NCBI GenBank assembly: GCA_947445495.1
Contig: CANFEI010000055.1
Location: forward strand, 1-7,053
Direction of reading: 5' to 3'
Length of the DNA stretch: 7,053 bases
Source: Alcaligenaceae bacterium
GTDB lineage: Bacteria > Pseudomonadota > Gammaproteobacteria > Burkholderiales > Burkholderiaceae
The notes beneath the pieces are model-generated. The model did not search any database. It was not told where the DNA came from and was given only the letters and a program-made list of their open reading frames with translations. The position numbers and the translations under genes are program-made. Below are positions 1 to 6,206 of the stretch, in pieces. The stretch's first letter is position 1, and every line of letters starts with the position of its first letter.

Positions 1-677
1 TATTCCCATACGCCTTCAAGAAACTTCCCTACGCCCCCGAAGACCTACGACCTGCAGCTCAAATAGTCGATATCCCAACGGCTTTCGTCGCCGGCATGGC
101 CCAGCCCTTCAACGACCTTAAGGGCTACTTGAGCTGGCTGCGGCAAAACCCGAAAGGAGCCAGCATCGGCCTCGCAACACAAGGATCGTCTGGTCATTTC
201 GGATCCGTCAAGCTCGGCCAAGATATCGGAATCGAGTTCACGCCGATCGTGTATCGAGGCGCCTCGCCAATGCTGGTGGACGTCTCGTCAGGGCTATTGC
301 CCGTCGGCTACGACGCGGTCGCCAGTATGATGCCTTTGTATCAAGGAAAGAAGATCAAGTTCTTGAGTGTGACCGGCACTAAGCGCCACCCAATGCTTCC
401 AGATGTCCCCACCGCCAGCGAACTCGGCCTGTCTCAATTCGAGCATGCGGTACCCTTTTATGCAATCTACGTGCCCGCAAAGACGCCAGACTCCACAGTT
501 ATCGCGCTGCAACAGGTCTTGCTGAAGGCTCTTAAGCAGCCCGAAGTGGTTGCCAAACTTGAAGCTGCCGGCTTCTTAGTCGCGCCGGCAGACGCAGCGA
601 CTACGGCCAAACGCATCCAGGCCGAGCGCGTCTTTTGGGAACCCGTCATCAAGGCGGTAGGTATCCAGCTCGAATAA
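1..677 (+). CDS. Bug/TctC-family tripartite tricarboxylate transporter substrate-binding protein, 5'-truncated by the window edge
   Basis: This is the C-terminal part of a periplasmic binding protein that would capture a small organic acid or related solute. The reading frame is open from base 3, well upstream of the first ATG at 96, so the gene starts outside the window and the ATG is internal. About 224 residues are visible. Bug proteins are usually 320-330 residues, so roughly 100 are missing, including the signal peptide and the PFxPGG motif. Family marks seen are KLPYAPEDLRP near the visible start, the VYRGASPML stretch, and LPDVPTASELG, which matches the P-x-VPT-x-x-E-x-G signature also found in the second Bug protein at 3980-4981. 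The C-terminal part has the usual helix pattern, ending in FWEPVIKAVGIQLE. The amidase starts 29 bases later with its own ribosome site, which suggests one operon. The ligand cannot be told. The family is secure. Confidence 0.9.
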   Translation, partial: FPYAFKKLPYAPEDLRPAAQIVDIPTAFVAGMAQPFNDLKGYLSWLRQNPKGASIGLATQGSSGHFGSVKLGQDIGIEFTPIVYRGASPMLVDVSSGLLPVGYDAVASMMPLYQGKKIKFLSVTGTKRHPMLPDVPTASELGLSQFEHAVPFYAIYVPAKTPDSTVIALQQVLLKALKQPEVVAKLEAAGFLVAPADAATTAKRIQAERVFWEPVIKAVGIQLE

Positions 678-696
678 GCCATGCGCCACAACAAGC

Positions 697-702
697 AAGG
701 AG
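697..702 (+). promoter_or_regulatory. Ribosome binding site that fixes the amidase start
   Basis: A perfect AAGGAG lies 4 bases before the ATG at 707 and 7 bases before the in-frame ATG at 710. The frame is open further upstream to an ATG at 635 that lies inside the previous gene and would add an unconserved-looking 24 residues. This site therefore favours initiation at 707 or 710. By spacing alone 710 is slightly better. Confidence 0.75.
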
Positions 703-706
703 TCCA

Positions 707-2146
707 ATGATGTCGTCAGATCTGGTCTACAAGAGCGCCTTCGAACTCGCTCAGCTTATTCGTGCCAAGTCGCTATCGCCGGTCGAACTAACTAAAGCGG
801 TGCTTCAGCGCATTGAGGCTTCACAACCGGTGCTCAACGCCTTTATCACGGTATGCGGAGAGCGTGCCATGGCAGAGGCGAAGGCCGCCGAGCAGGCAAT
901 AATGCGCGGCGAGCTCATTGGGCCGTTGCATGGGATACCTCTCAGCGTGAAGGATCTCGTTGCCACCGAAGGCGTTCGCACCACCTACGGCTCGCAGATC
1001 TACCGCGATAACGTGCCTGTTAGAGACGCAGTGTCCGTGGCACGGCTACGCCGAGCCGGAGCGATTTTAGTTGGTAAGACCACCTCGCCGGAGTTCGGCA
1101 CTTCTCCTATCACCCGCGCCCCTCTCTTTGGGCAGACTAGTAACGCGTGGAACCAGGGCCGCACTTCGGGTGGAAGCAGTGGCGGTGCTGGCGCGGCCAT
1201 TGCCGCAGGCCTCGGCCCGCTCGCGATCGCGAGCGACGGTGGTGGCTCCACCCGCATCCCTGCGGCAGCGAACGGTGTCGTCGGCTTCAAGCAAAGCCTG
1301 GGGGTGGTCCCGCACGACTCAGCAAACGACCAGTTCGGCAACACCTCTTACATCACACCAACAACACGCACGGTCCGCGACACAGCGCTGATGCTTGCCG
1401 TAATGGCCGGCCCTGACGCGTCCGATCCAAACTCCATCAGCCGTATGCCCGCCGACTTCGTCGGCGCTACGACTGGCGACCTGAGCCTCGCAGGCTTACG
1501 CATTGGTTACCGGCTTCGTCTGGGTAACGATGCTGTGGCCGAGGACGTAGTTCGTGAAGTGACGGCCAGTGCGCTAGCGTTCCGCGACGCCGGAGCCACC
1601 GTCTCCGAGGCAGAACACCCATTCAACAACATCGAGCCGGTCTTCTCGACAGTGCTGATGGCCTACCGTTACGCCCAACACGGCAAACACCTCGCGCAGC
1701 ATCGCGACATCATGTGCCCGACCTTCGTTCGTCAGATCGAGAACGCACCGAGCACTTCATTCGAGAAAATCTACGCAGCTATCCTCGCGCGTACCGAGGC
1801 GTTCCATGCCGTCCAGTCATGGTTCGAGGACTTCGATATAGTGGTGATGCCGACCATCTCGCGCGGCGCACTGTCGATAGACCATGACCACTTCGCGCCG
1901 ATCGAGATTGACGGCAAAACGGTAGACGTAGTACGCCGCGCTTGGTATCCCTATACCTCCGTCTTCAACCTGACCGGACATCCGGCCGTCTCGCTTCCGA
2001 GCGGCTTCGACCGCGACGGCCTACCGCTCGCCATCCAGCTCGTCGCCCGGCCCGGCGCTGACGCATTATTGATGAAGGTCGCTGCGGCTTTCGAGCAGCT
2101 GCGGCCTTGGGCGCACCTGAAACCCGCGCTGCCCCAACTCGATTGA
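707..2146 (+). CDS. Amidase-signature family amidohydrolase
   Basis: This is a cytoplasmic-type hydrolase that would cleave a carboxamide to acid and ammonia; no signal peptide is seen. The 479-residue product has the normal length for the family. The Ser-cisSer-Lys triad is visible: Lys82 in PLSVKDLV, cis-Ser157 in TSGGSSGG, and nucleophile Ser181 in DGGGSTRIPAA. The 24-residue gap between the two serines equals that in fatty acid amide hydrolase (Ser217/Ser241). HGIPLSVKD and LVGKTTSPEFG are further family motifs. The C-terminal part carries the FNLTGHPAVSLPSGF segment typical of these enzymes. The start is set by AAGGAG at 697-702. The gene follows the truncated Bug protein by 29 bases, so the transported solute may be, or be processed to, the amide substrate (inference). 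Relatives include indoleacetamide, aryl amide and allophanate hydrolases and GatA; nothing in the sequence picks one. There are no GatB/C genes nearby, which argues against a tRNA amidotransferase subunit. Codon use is GC-rich, unlike the genes to the right. Confidence 0.93.
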   Translation: MMSSDLVYKSAFELAQLIRAKSLSPVELTKAVLQRIEASQPVLNAFITVCGERAMAEAKAAEQAIMRGELIGPLHGIPLSVKDLVATEGVRTTYGSQIYRDNVPVRDAVSVARLRRAGAILVGKTTSPEFGTSPITRAPLFGQTSNAWNQGRTSGGSSGGAGAAIAAGLGPLAIASDGGGSTRIPAAANGVVGFKQSLGVVPHDSANDQFGNTSYITPTTRTVRDTALMLAVMAGPDASDPNSISRMPADFVGATTGDLSLAGLRIGYRLRLGNDAVAEDVVREVTASALAFRDAGATVSEAEHPFNNIEPVFSTVLMAYRYAQHGKHLAQHRDIMCPTFVRQIENAPSTSFEKIYAAILARTEAFHAVQSWFEDFDIVVMPTISRGALSIDHDHFAPIEIDGKTVDVVRRAWYPYTSVFNLTGHPAVSLPSGFDRDGLPLAIQLVARPGADALLMKVAAAFEQLRPWAHLKPALPQLD

Positions 2147-2212
2147 AGACAGATTAGTATCCCTAAAGCACTTTCCGATACAGTTTTTAAATTTGACTCG
2201 AGAGCTCATCGC

Positions 2213-3121
2213 ATGTCAGTACAGCCAACTACTCGCTTTCGCGAACTTATCAAACAACCGGGCTGTGTTATTCAGCCGGCGGTTTTTAATCCCCTGAGCG
2301 CAAAAATTGCAGAGGCTTGCGGTTTTGAAGCACTCTGCCTCGGCGGGTATGCGATGGGCGCCCACACCGCGATTACCGAGCCGCTGATGTCGCTAGAGGA
2401 AGTTGCTCAAATCGTTCGCGGAGTACGCCTGGTTACTAATCTGCCACTTATGGTAGACGCTGGCGCCGGCTGGGGTGATCCTTTGCATGTCATGCGAACA
2501 GTCAAAGTGCTCGAGCAGGCAGGCGCCTCTTCATTGCACATCGAAGACCAGTTTTTCCCCAAGAGGGCGAGGTACCACATGGGGGTCGAGGAGGTGATTT
2601 CCACGGAGGAGATGGTCCAAAAAATAAATGCTGCCTGCCAATCCCGTCAGGATCCTGACTTTATGATCGTCGTGCGGACAGATGCTATGCGAACGCACAG
2701 TTACGCGGAAGGCGTTCGACGTTGCAATGCCTATGTTGAAGCGGGTGCCGACATGATCATGATATTCCCAGACAGTGAACAAGAGACTCGCAATGCGCGT
2801 CAAGACATACCAGACGTTCCATTAGTCTACGTCAATAGCACAGGTAATAAATTTAACCGTGGTGTCTACACCCGAGACCAGCTCGATCAGTGGGGTTACA
2901 AGATTCTTTATGATGCAATCAGCTCGGTCAACGTGGTTGCAAAAACGTTGTTTAGCTATTACACGCACTTGAATCAGACCGGGGAACATGGGCTGGATAA
3001 TTCTGAGATGGTCCAGATTCGCGCCAGCGTTGAAAGGGCGATTGGTCTAGAGGAAATGTATAAACTCGAACAGCTCACTCTTGGAGACATTCACATGCCA
3101 AAACTGAGCCATCCTAAATAA
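2213..3121 (+). CDS. Isocitrate lyase/PEP mutase superfamily protein (2-methylisocitrate lyase or oxaloacetate decarboxylase-like)
   Basis: The 302-residue length and the pattern QPAVFNPLSAKIAEACGF, then VDAGAGWGDP (81-90), IEDQFFPK (110-117), VVRTDAMR (153-160) and EAGADMIMIFP, place this in the ICL/PEP mutase TIM-barrel superfamily. Members cleave or rearrange 2-oxo or hydroxy di- and tricarboxylates with Mg2+. Two usual sites differ. The metal-binding Asp-x-Asp has Gly84 in place of the second Asp. The catalytic loop usually reading KKCGH is KRARYH (117-122), with no cysteine. The PEP mutase motif EDKx5NS is also absent, because Gln113 replaces Lys and no Asn-Ser follows. A 2-methylisocitrate lyase, isocitrate lyase or PEP mutase role is therefore doubtful; a different lyase, hydrolase or decarboxylase is possible. 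The start has only a weak GAGAG ribosome site about 8 bases upstream. It lies 66 bases after the amidase on the same strand, but its lower GC makes a shared history uncertain. Confidence 0.85.
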   Translation: MSVQPTTRFRELIKQPGCVIQPAVFNPLSAKIAEACGFEALCLGGYAMGAHTAITEPLMSLEEVAQIVRGVRLVTNLPLMVDAGAGWGDPLHVMRTVKVLEQAGASSLHIEDQFFPKRARYHMGVEEVISTEEMVQKINAACQSRQDPDFMIVVRTDAMRTHSYAEGVRRCNAYVEAGADMIMIFPDSEQETRNARQDIPDVPLVYVNSTGNKFNRGVYTRDQLDQWGYKILYDAISSVNVVAKTLFSYYTHLNQTGEHGLDNSEMVQIRASVERAIGLEEMYKLEQLTLGDIHMPKLSHPK

Positions 3122-3124
3122 TCA

Positions 3125-3146
3125 CCGCACCAAGAGCTTGGTGTGG
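3125..3146. terminator. Likely bidirectional terminator hairpin between convergent genes
   Basis: CACCAAG (3128-3134) and CTTGGTG (3137-3143) are perfect inverted repeats. The stem extends outward by one G-U and two C-G pairs to 3125 and 3146. It sits in the 47-base gap between two genes that end towards each other. On the - strand the stem is followed by TGATTATTTA, which is moderately U-rich. On the + strand no T-run follows directly, so termination there would be weaker. The 2-base apparent loop implies that the innermost pair opens. Confidence 0.55.
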
Positions 3147-3168
3147 GGTCTACGAGAGCCTTGTGTTT

Positions 3169-3855
3169 TCACGCTAGTGATTCAAAATACTGATAAACCT
3201 CTTGAATATTGACTACGTCGGCGAACTGTCTATCCATGTCAAACAAACTTATCGCATTAGAAATAGGAAATCTGTCGAAGACAGCCTCCTGTGGAATAAT
3301 TACCCGATAGTTATAAGACGCAGCATCAAAAACCGTAGCCCGTACGCAATTGCTTGTCGAGCCACCAACAACGATCACGGTATCAATTTGTCGATCTACT
3401 AGATATCCCAACAGCGGCGTGCCATGAAAGCAGCTAGGCTTCTTTTTGACAAATTCAATATCGTTGCCGGTTGGAATTAATTCATCCGCCAGCTCTGAGC
3501 CAATCTGTCCCGCCAGACACCACCGCGGTGAGTTAAGAAGATCTCGCTTTCGCGCATAGACGCCCATATCGATGCCCGAAGGGGAAATCTCAAATCGGGT
3601 AAAAAATACTGGGATTTTATGCATTTGACCGTGGCTAACTAAGGAGACGATATTAGCCATCGCTTCATGGCCTGGCTTCCCTGCGTTTGAGGGCCAATCA
3701 GCCTCTTCACCAGGTACGCCAACCATAAACTTTTGCGCATCAACCACAATAATCGCAGGCTGCTTTCCATAGCCCATTCTTCTGGCAAACTTTCCGCGCT
3801 CAAGGACTTCCCGGTCTTGTTGGCTTAAATATTGGTCCCAAGGTTTTTGAGTCAT
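3169..3855 (-). CDS. Isochorismatase-like cysteine hydrolase (N-carbamoylsarcosine/maleamate amidase type)
   Basis: This is a cytoplasmic hydrolase expected to cleave an amide or N-carbamoyl bond through a thioester on cysteine. With the start at 3855 it has 228 residues. The Asp-Lys-Cys triad is visible: Asp39 in IIVVDAQKF, Lys137 in FVKKKPSCFHGTPLL, and Cys170 in VVGGSTSNCVRAT. GGSTSNCVRATVFDAASY resembles the N-carbamoylsarcosine and maleamate amidohydrolase branch more than true isochorismatases, and no aryl-carrier domain is present. The C-terminal ISLFDMDRQFADVV is typical of the family. An in-frame ATG at 3903 would add 16 residues (MPIALRRLFYGKAYKN). The start at 3855 is preferred because PWDQYLSQQDREVL looks like the usual family N-terminus and a GGGAAAG lies about 11 bases upstream; neither start has a strong ribosome site. 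It follows the Bug gene on the same strand by 124 bases, so co-transcription is likely. The substrate is unknown. Confidence 0.88.
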   Translation of the reverse strand: MTQKPWDQYLSQQDREVLERGKFARRMGYGKQPAIIVVDAQKFMVGVPGEEADWPSNAGKPGHEAMANIVSLVSHGQMHKIPVFFTRFEISPSGIDMGVYARKRDLLNSPRWCLAGQIGSELADELIPTGNDIEFVKKKPSCFHGTPLLGYLVDRQIDTVIVVGGSTSNCVRATVFDAASYNYRVIIPQEAVFDRFPISNAISLFDMDRQFADVVNIQEVYQYFESLA

Positions 3856-3979
3856 ATTTTTGTATGCTTTCCCATAAAATAATCTGCGCAATGCAATAGG
3901 CATAAAAAGGATAGAAGCCTTGCCTCAATTCACCTATTGGTTGCCATCGCGAGCTCTAGAACAGCTGTTGACAGGTTCG

Positions 3980-4981
3980 CTACTTTTGGCGAATGCCAAT
4001 TGCCTCCGCCGTGGCAGTCCAGCGATCGACGTCAGTTGCTAAAAGCACGCGTAACTGGTCTGGGGTTGAAATCATCGGTCGTGCCCCGAGCGTTTCTAGA
4101 AATTTTTCAAACGCTGGCGTCTGGACGATCTTCTTTATCTCGGCATTTAGAATGTCACGTGCTTTCTTGTCCATACCTGCTGGACCGAAAGCTCCCCACC
4201 AAATCGTTACGACATAGTCCAAGCCAGTTTGCTCTTTGACCGTTGGAACATTAGGAAAACTGGGGTCGCGAGTCGCGCCCGTAAATGCGATCTTAGGGAG
4301 CGCATCTGCCGCGGTACCTTTAATCGAGGCCATGGTCGTAAATAGAAAGTCGATACGGCCAGCAACTAAATCGAGTTGGGCCGGGCTAATTCCTTTGTAC
4401 GCAATACTTTGCATTTTTAAGCCACCAACCTCTTTGGCGAGTAACTCCGTCATTAATTGAGCGTTATCGCCTATTCCTGCCGTGCCGTAGTTAACTTTTC
4501 CCGGATTGGCTTTAACGTAGGCAATGAGTTCGTTGAGATTCTTTACACCCAAGTTCTCACGGAGCAACAGCACGAAAGGGGATTCGGCCACTGTCGTGAT
4601 GGGTTCGAATGCTAACTTTGCATCGTATGGTGTTTTCTGCACGCCTGCGGTTGTGGCGAGCGAACCTGATACAAACAAAATCGTGTACCCGTCTTTGGCG
4701 GCTTGCGCGACATAGTTTGCACCAACGACACTGCCAGCTCCGGGTTTGTTTTCAATCAAAAAAGGTTGTCCCAAGCTTTGCCGCAAGCTGTCGGCTAACC
4801 GTCTAGCGATCACATCGTTGCTGCCCCCTGGAGCAAACGGTACGACGATCCGGACAGGCTTATCAGGCCATTTGCTCGTTTGTGCATGGCTCGGACTCGC
4901 CAAGAGAACACTGCTGATGGCACACACCGCTCCAGCAACCAAAATCCTTCTCAACGCGTGGCATTTTATATACACGATCAT
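3980..4981 (-). CDS. Bug/TctC-family tripartite tricarboxylate transporter substrate-binding protein
   Basis: This is a complete periplasmic solute-binding protein of 333 residues, the normal length for the family. The N-terminus has a positive stretch with Arg11-Arg12, a hydrophobic core (13-28) and a likely signal peptidase site after SHA33, before QTSKWPDKP. Family motifs seen are RIVVPFAPGGSNDVIAR (44-60), ENKPGAGSVVGAN (77-89), YGTAGIGD (165-172), AYKGISPAQLDLVAGRID (194-211), and FPNVPTVKE (242-250). The start is odd: AAAAGG abuts the ATG at 4981 with no spacer, whereas GTG as codon 3 (4975) would sit 5 bases after AAAGGA. The mature protein is the same either way. It is first in a probable two-gene unit with the cysteine hydrolase and is divergent from the PhnD-type gene. 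No TctA/TctB genes are in the window, as is common for orphan Bug proteins, which may borrow a permease or act in sensing. The ligand is unknown. Confidence 0.93.
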   Translation of the reverse strand: MIVYIKCHALRRILVAGAVCAISSVLLASPSHAQTSKWPDKPVRIVVPFAPGGSNDVIARRLADSLRQSLGQPFLIENKPGAGSVVGANYVAQAAKDGYTILFVSGSLATTAGVQKTPYDAKLAFEPITTVAESPFVLLLRENLGVKNLNELIAYVKANPGKVNYGTAGIGDNAQLMTELLAKEVGGLKMQSIAYKGISPAQLDLVAGRIDFLFTTMASIKGTAADALPKIAFTGATRDPSFPNVPTVKEQTGLDYVVTIWWGAFGPAGMDKKARDILNAEIKKIVQTPAFEKFLETLGARPMISTPDQLRVLLATDVDRWTATAEAIGIRQK

Positions 4982-5104
4982 CCTTTTCTATCAGGTGAAA
5001 TGAACGGGGTTTCCATCTTGAGTATTAGCTTACAGCCTTTGTGACCGATAGAGCGCTAAAACAGTAGCTTAGGCAGGTTGCTTGAGCTAGGCTGCTGTCC
5101 ATCT

Positions 5105-5132
5105 TTGACAAGCCATCAGCCGTTGGTATGGC
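5105..5132 (+). promoter_or_regulatory. Candidate sigma70 promoter for the PhnD-type operon
   Basis: A perfect TTGACA (5105-5110) is followed after 16 bases by TATGGC (5127-5132). A TG one base before the -10 (TGG-TATGGC) makes it an extended -10. Only the first half of the -10 matches TATAAT. It would give a leader of about 130 bases before the ATG at 5269, with the TTGT repeats downstream of the transcription start. The region has little else that resembles a promoter. Confidence 0.3.
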
Positions 5133-5170
5133 AATAGCGATACACCCAGGGGCCTCAAATATTTCTTGGT

Positions 5171-5188
5171 TTGTCAACAACTTGTAAC
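5171..5188 (+). promoter_or_regulatory. Tandem TTGT repeat, PHO-box-like operator candidate
   Basis: TTGTCAA (5171-5177) and TTGTAAC (5182-5188) are direct repeats with an 11-base period and a 4-base A-rich gap. This is the architecture of the PhoB box, two 7-bp repeats near CTGTCAT separated by 4 bp. By eye about 12 of 18 positions match CTGTCATAAATCTGTCAC. Each unit also reads as a small inverted repeat (TTGT-CA-ACAA and TTGT-A-ACAA), so another dimeric regulator is possible. The position, 81-98 bases before a phosphonate-type binding protein gene, fits phosphate-starvation control, but no good -10 follows at the usual distance. Confidence 0.35.
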
Positions 5189-5222
5189 AAAAAACACTCA
5201 CAAACGTCACATTGCGCGGTCA

Positions 5223-5240
5223 TTGTAAAGAGAGTTGTCA
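5223..5240 (+). promoter_or_regulatory. Second TTGT[A/C]A repeat pair
   Basis: TTGTAA (5223-5228) and TTGTCA (5235-5240) repeat the hexamers found at 5171-5187, here with a 12-base period. Together they make four copies in 70 bases upstream of the PhnD-type gene. The 12-base spacing departs from a PHO box, so this pair is a weaker candidate operator or may be chance in an AT-rich leader. Confidence 0.2.
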
Positions 5241-5258
5241 CCACTACTTCTCTTTCAT

Positions 5259-5264
5259 AAGGAT
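5259..5264 (+). promoter_or_regulatory. Ribosome binding site deciding the PhnD-type start
   Basis: AAGGAT lies 4 bases before the ATG at 5269. A longer frame beginning at TTG 5212 exists, but it would put 19 poorly signal-like residues before the basic n-region MKRREFNLK, so 5269 is the true start. Confidence 0.75.
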
Positions 5265-5268
5265 CATA

Positions 5269-6144
5269 ATGAAACGTCGCGAATTTAATCTGAAAACAGT
5301 TACGCTTTTGGCTGCCCTGGCTGCCCCTTTGCTGGCGTCAAATGCTATGGCTCAACAGCCTGTACTTAGAGTGGGCCTTGGCCCTCAACAGCCTACCGCT
5401 GCTGACACAAAACGCGTCTGGGAGCCGGTCTACCAGGCGATTGCTGACAAAATTGGTGCCAAGCTTGAGTTAAGAGTGGCAAACGATTGGGCTGGCATTT
5501 CAACGGCTTTGGCCAACGAGCAACTCGATGTCGCGCAGATGGGGCCTTGGGGTTATGTACTTGCCAACAGAAACGGTGGTGCAAGAATCATTAACACCAT
5601 GCTGGTAAATGACAAGCCCTTTTATAAGGCCATTATTGTTGGCCGCGCGGATCTCAAAGTTGCAGACTTTCCAAAAGGTGCCAAGGGTCTTTCCATGCAG
5701 ATGCTGGACGTGGGCTCAACCTCTGGCTGGTTAGTCCCGACCTATATGCTTAAGCAGATGGGCATCGAGCCAAAAAGTTTTTTTGGTAAATATGCCGAAG
5801 GCGCCTCAGCTGCTGCTGCGCAAATGGCCACAATTAATGGTCAAGTGGATCTTGCCACAGGCTGGGATACACACCGCAACATCATGATCAAAAACGGGAT
5901 CATTAAGGAAACTGACAATAAAGTGATTTGGGAATCAGATCCGTTGCCTAACGAAGTTGTCGCGGTTCGCAAAGGCATGAGCCCTGAAATGGCCAAGCGC
6001 ATACAGGATGCGTTTACGGCGATCACGAACGAGCCGATTGCCAAGCAGCTCCCTTATCCCTACACGGGATATATCCCTGCAACCGACGAGCCCTACCAAA
6101 TCTTAGTCAAGATGGGTCTCGAGCTTGGTGCTTTGAAGCCTTAA
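5269..6144 (+). CDS. phnD: PhnD-type phosphate/phosphite/phosphonate ABC transporter substrate-binding protein
   Basis: This 291-residue periplasmic protein would capture a phosphonate, phosphite or phosphate ester for an ABC importer. The signal peptide shows n-region MKRREFNLK, a hydrophobic core (10-23), and a likely cleavage after AMA28. Family features are LRVGLGPQQPT (33-43) at the first strand, WEPVYQAIADKIG, DVAQMGPWGYVLA (87-99), and DVGSTSGWLVPTYML (147-161). In the last, Ser150-Thr151-Ser152 correspond to the phosphonate-binding Ser/Thr cluster of E. coli PhnD. NGQVDLATGWD (190-200) matches the conserved G-x-VD segment. The binding His expected 13 residues before the VD Asp is Ala181 (or Ser180) by ungapped counting, so the ligand may differ from 2-aminoethylphosphonate. 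The permease follows 62 bases later, across a hairpin. A phnC-like ATPase gene, often upstream of phnD, is absent here. The PHO-box-like repeat upstream is consistent with phosphate-limitation control. The family is secure, the exact ligand is not. Confidence 0.9.
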   Translation: MKRREFNLKTVTLLAALAAPLLASNAMAQQPVLRVGLGPQQPTAADTKRVWEPVYQAIADKIGAKLELRVANDWAGISTALANEQLDVAQMGPWGYVLANRNGGARIINTMLVNDKPFYKAIIVGRADLKVADFPKGAKGLSMQMLDVGSTSGWLVPTYMLKQMGIEPKSFFGKYAEGASAAAAQMATINGQVDLATGWDTHRNIMIKNGIIKETDNKVIWESDPLPNEVVAVRKGMSPEMAKRIQDAFTAITNEPIAKQLPYPYTGYIPATDEPYQILVKMGLELGALKP

Positions 6145-6156
6145 TTTCTGAATGAT

Positions 6157-6188
6157 AAGTTCTGAGCGCGAAAGCGTTCAGAACTTTT
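6157..6188 (+). terminator. Hairpin with GAAA tetraloop between binding protein and permease genes (attenuator or mRNA-stabilising)
   Basis: AAGTTCTGAGCGC (6157-6169) pairs with GCGTTCAGAACTT (6174-6186) over 13 bp, including one G-U, closed by a GAAA (GNRA) loop. The T-run TTTT (6185-6188) overlaps the end of the stem, followed by AATGG. The T-run is short, so partial termination is more likely than a full stop, and the same hairpin could protect the upstream mRNA 3' end. Either effect would yield more binding protein than permease, as is usual in ABC import operons. Confidence 0.6.
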
Positions 6189-6206
6189 AATGGAATTAAA
6201 TTAATT

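Noticed and set aside
1000..1416. Several long open frames on both strands inside the amidase gene (for example 1000-1344 on -, 1071-1391 on +)
   Set aside because: They lie wholly within a gene with an intact catalytic motif set, have arginine/alanine-rich shadow-frame composition typical of GC-rich DNA, and show no recognisable domain or ribosome site.
2213..3121. Reading the lyase-family gene as a PEP mutase, hinting at a phosphonate biosynthesis cluster beside the phosphonate transporter
   Set aside because: The EDKx5NS mutase motif is absent, and no phosphonopyruvate decarboxylase or transaminase gene is present in the window.
3202..3402. A 66-codon open frame on the + strand opposite the cysteine hydrolase
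   Set aside because: It overlaps the conserved Cys-containing region of a clear gene on the other strand and has no independent support.
3960..3969. Perfect palindrome AACAGCTGTT just after the second Bug gene
   Set aside because: It is only 10 bases with no loop and no T-run, so it is not a terminator; a palindrome of this length is plausible by chance.
5063..5098. Imperfect repeats (AGCTTAGGC / AGCTAGGC, and CAGTAGC against GCTGCTG) upstream of the PhnD-type gene
   Set aside because: The direct and inverted readings compete and each needs mismatches or indels; this is too weak to call an operator or an RNA structure.
5025..5210. A 61-codon open frame on the - strand in the divergent intergenic region
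   Set aside because: It shows no family resemblance and no convincing ribosome site, and it covers the likely promoter and operator sequences of the PhnD-type gene.
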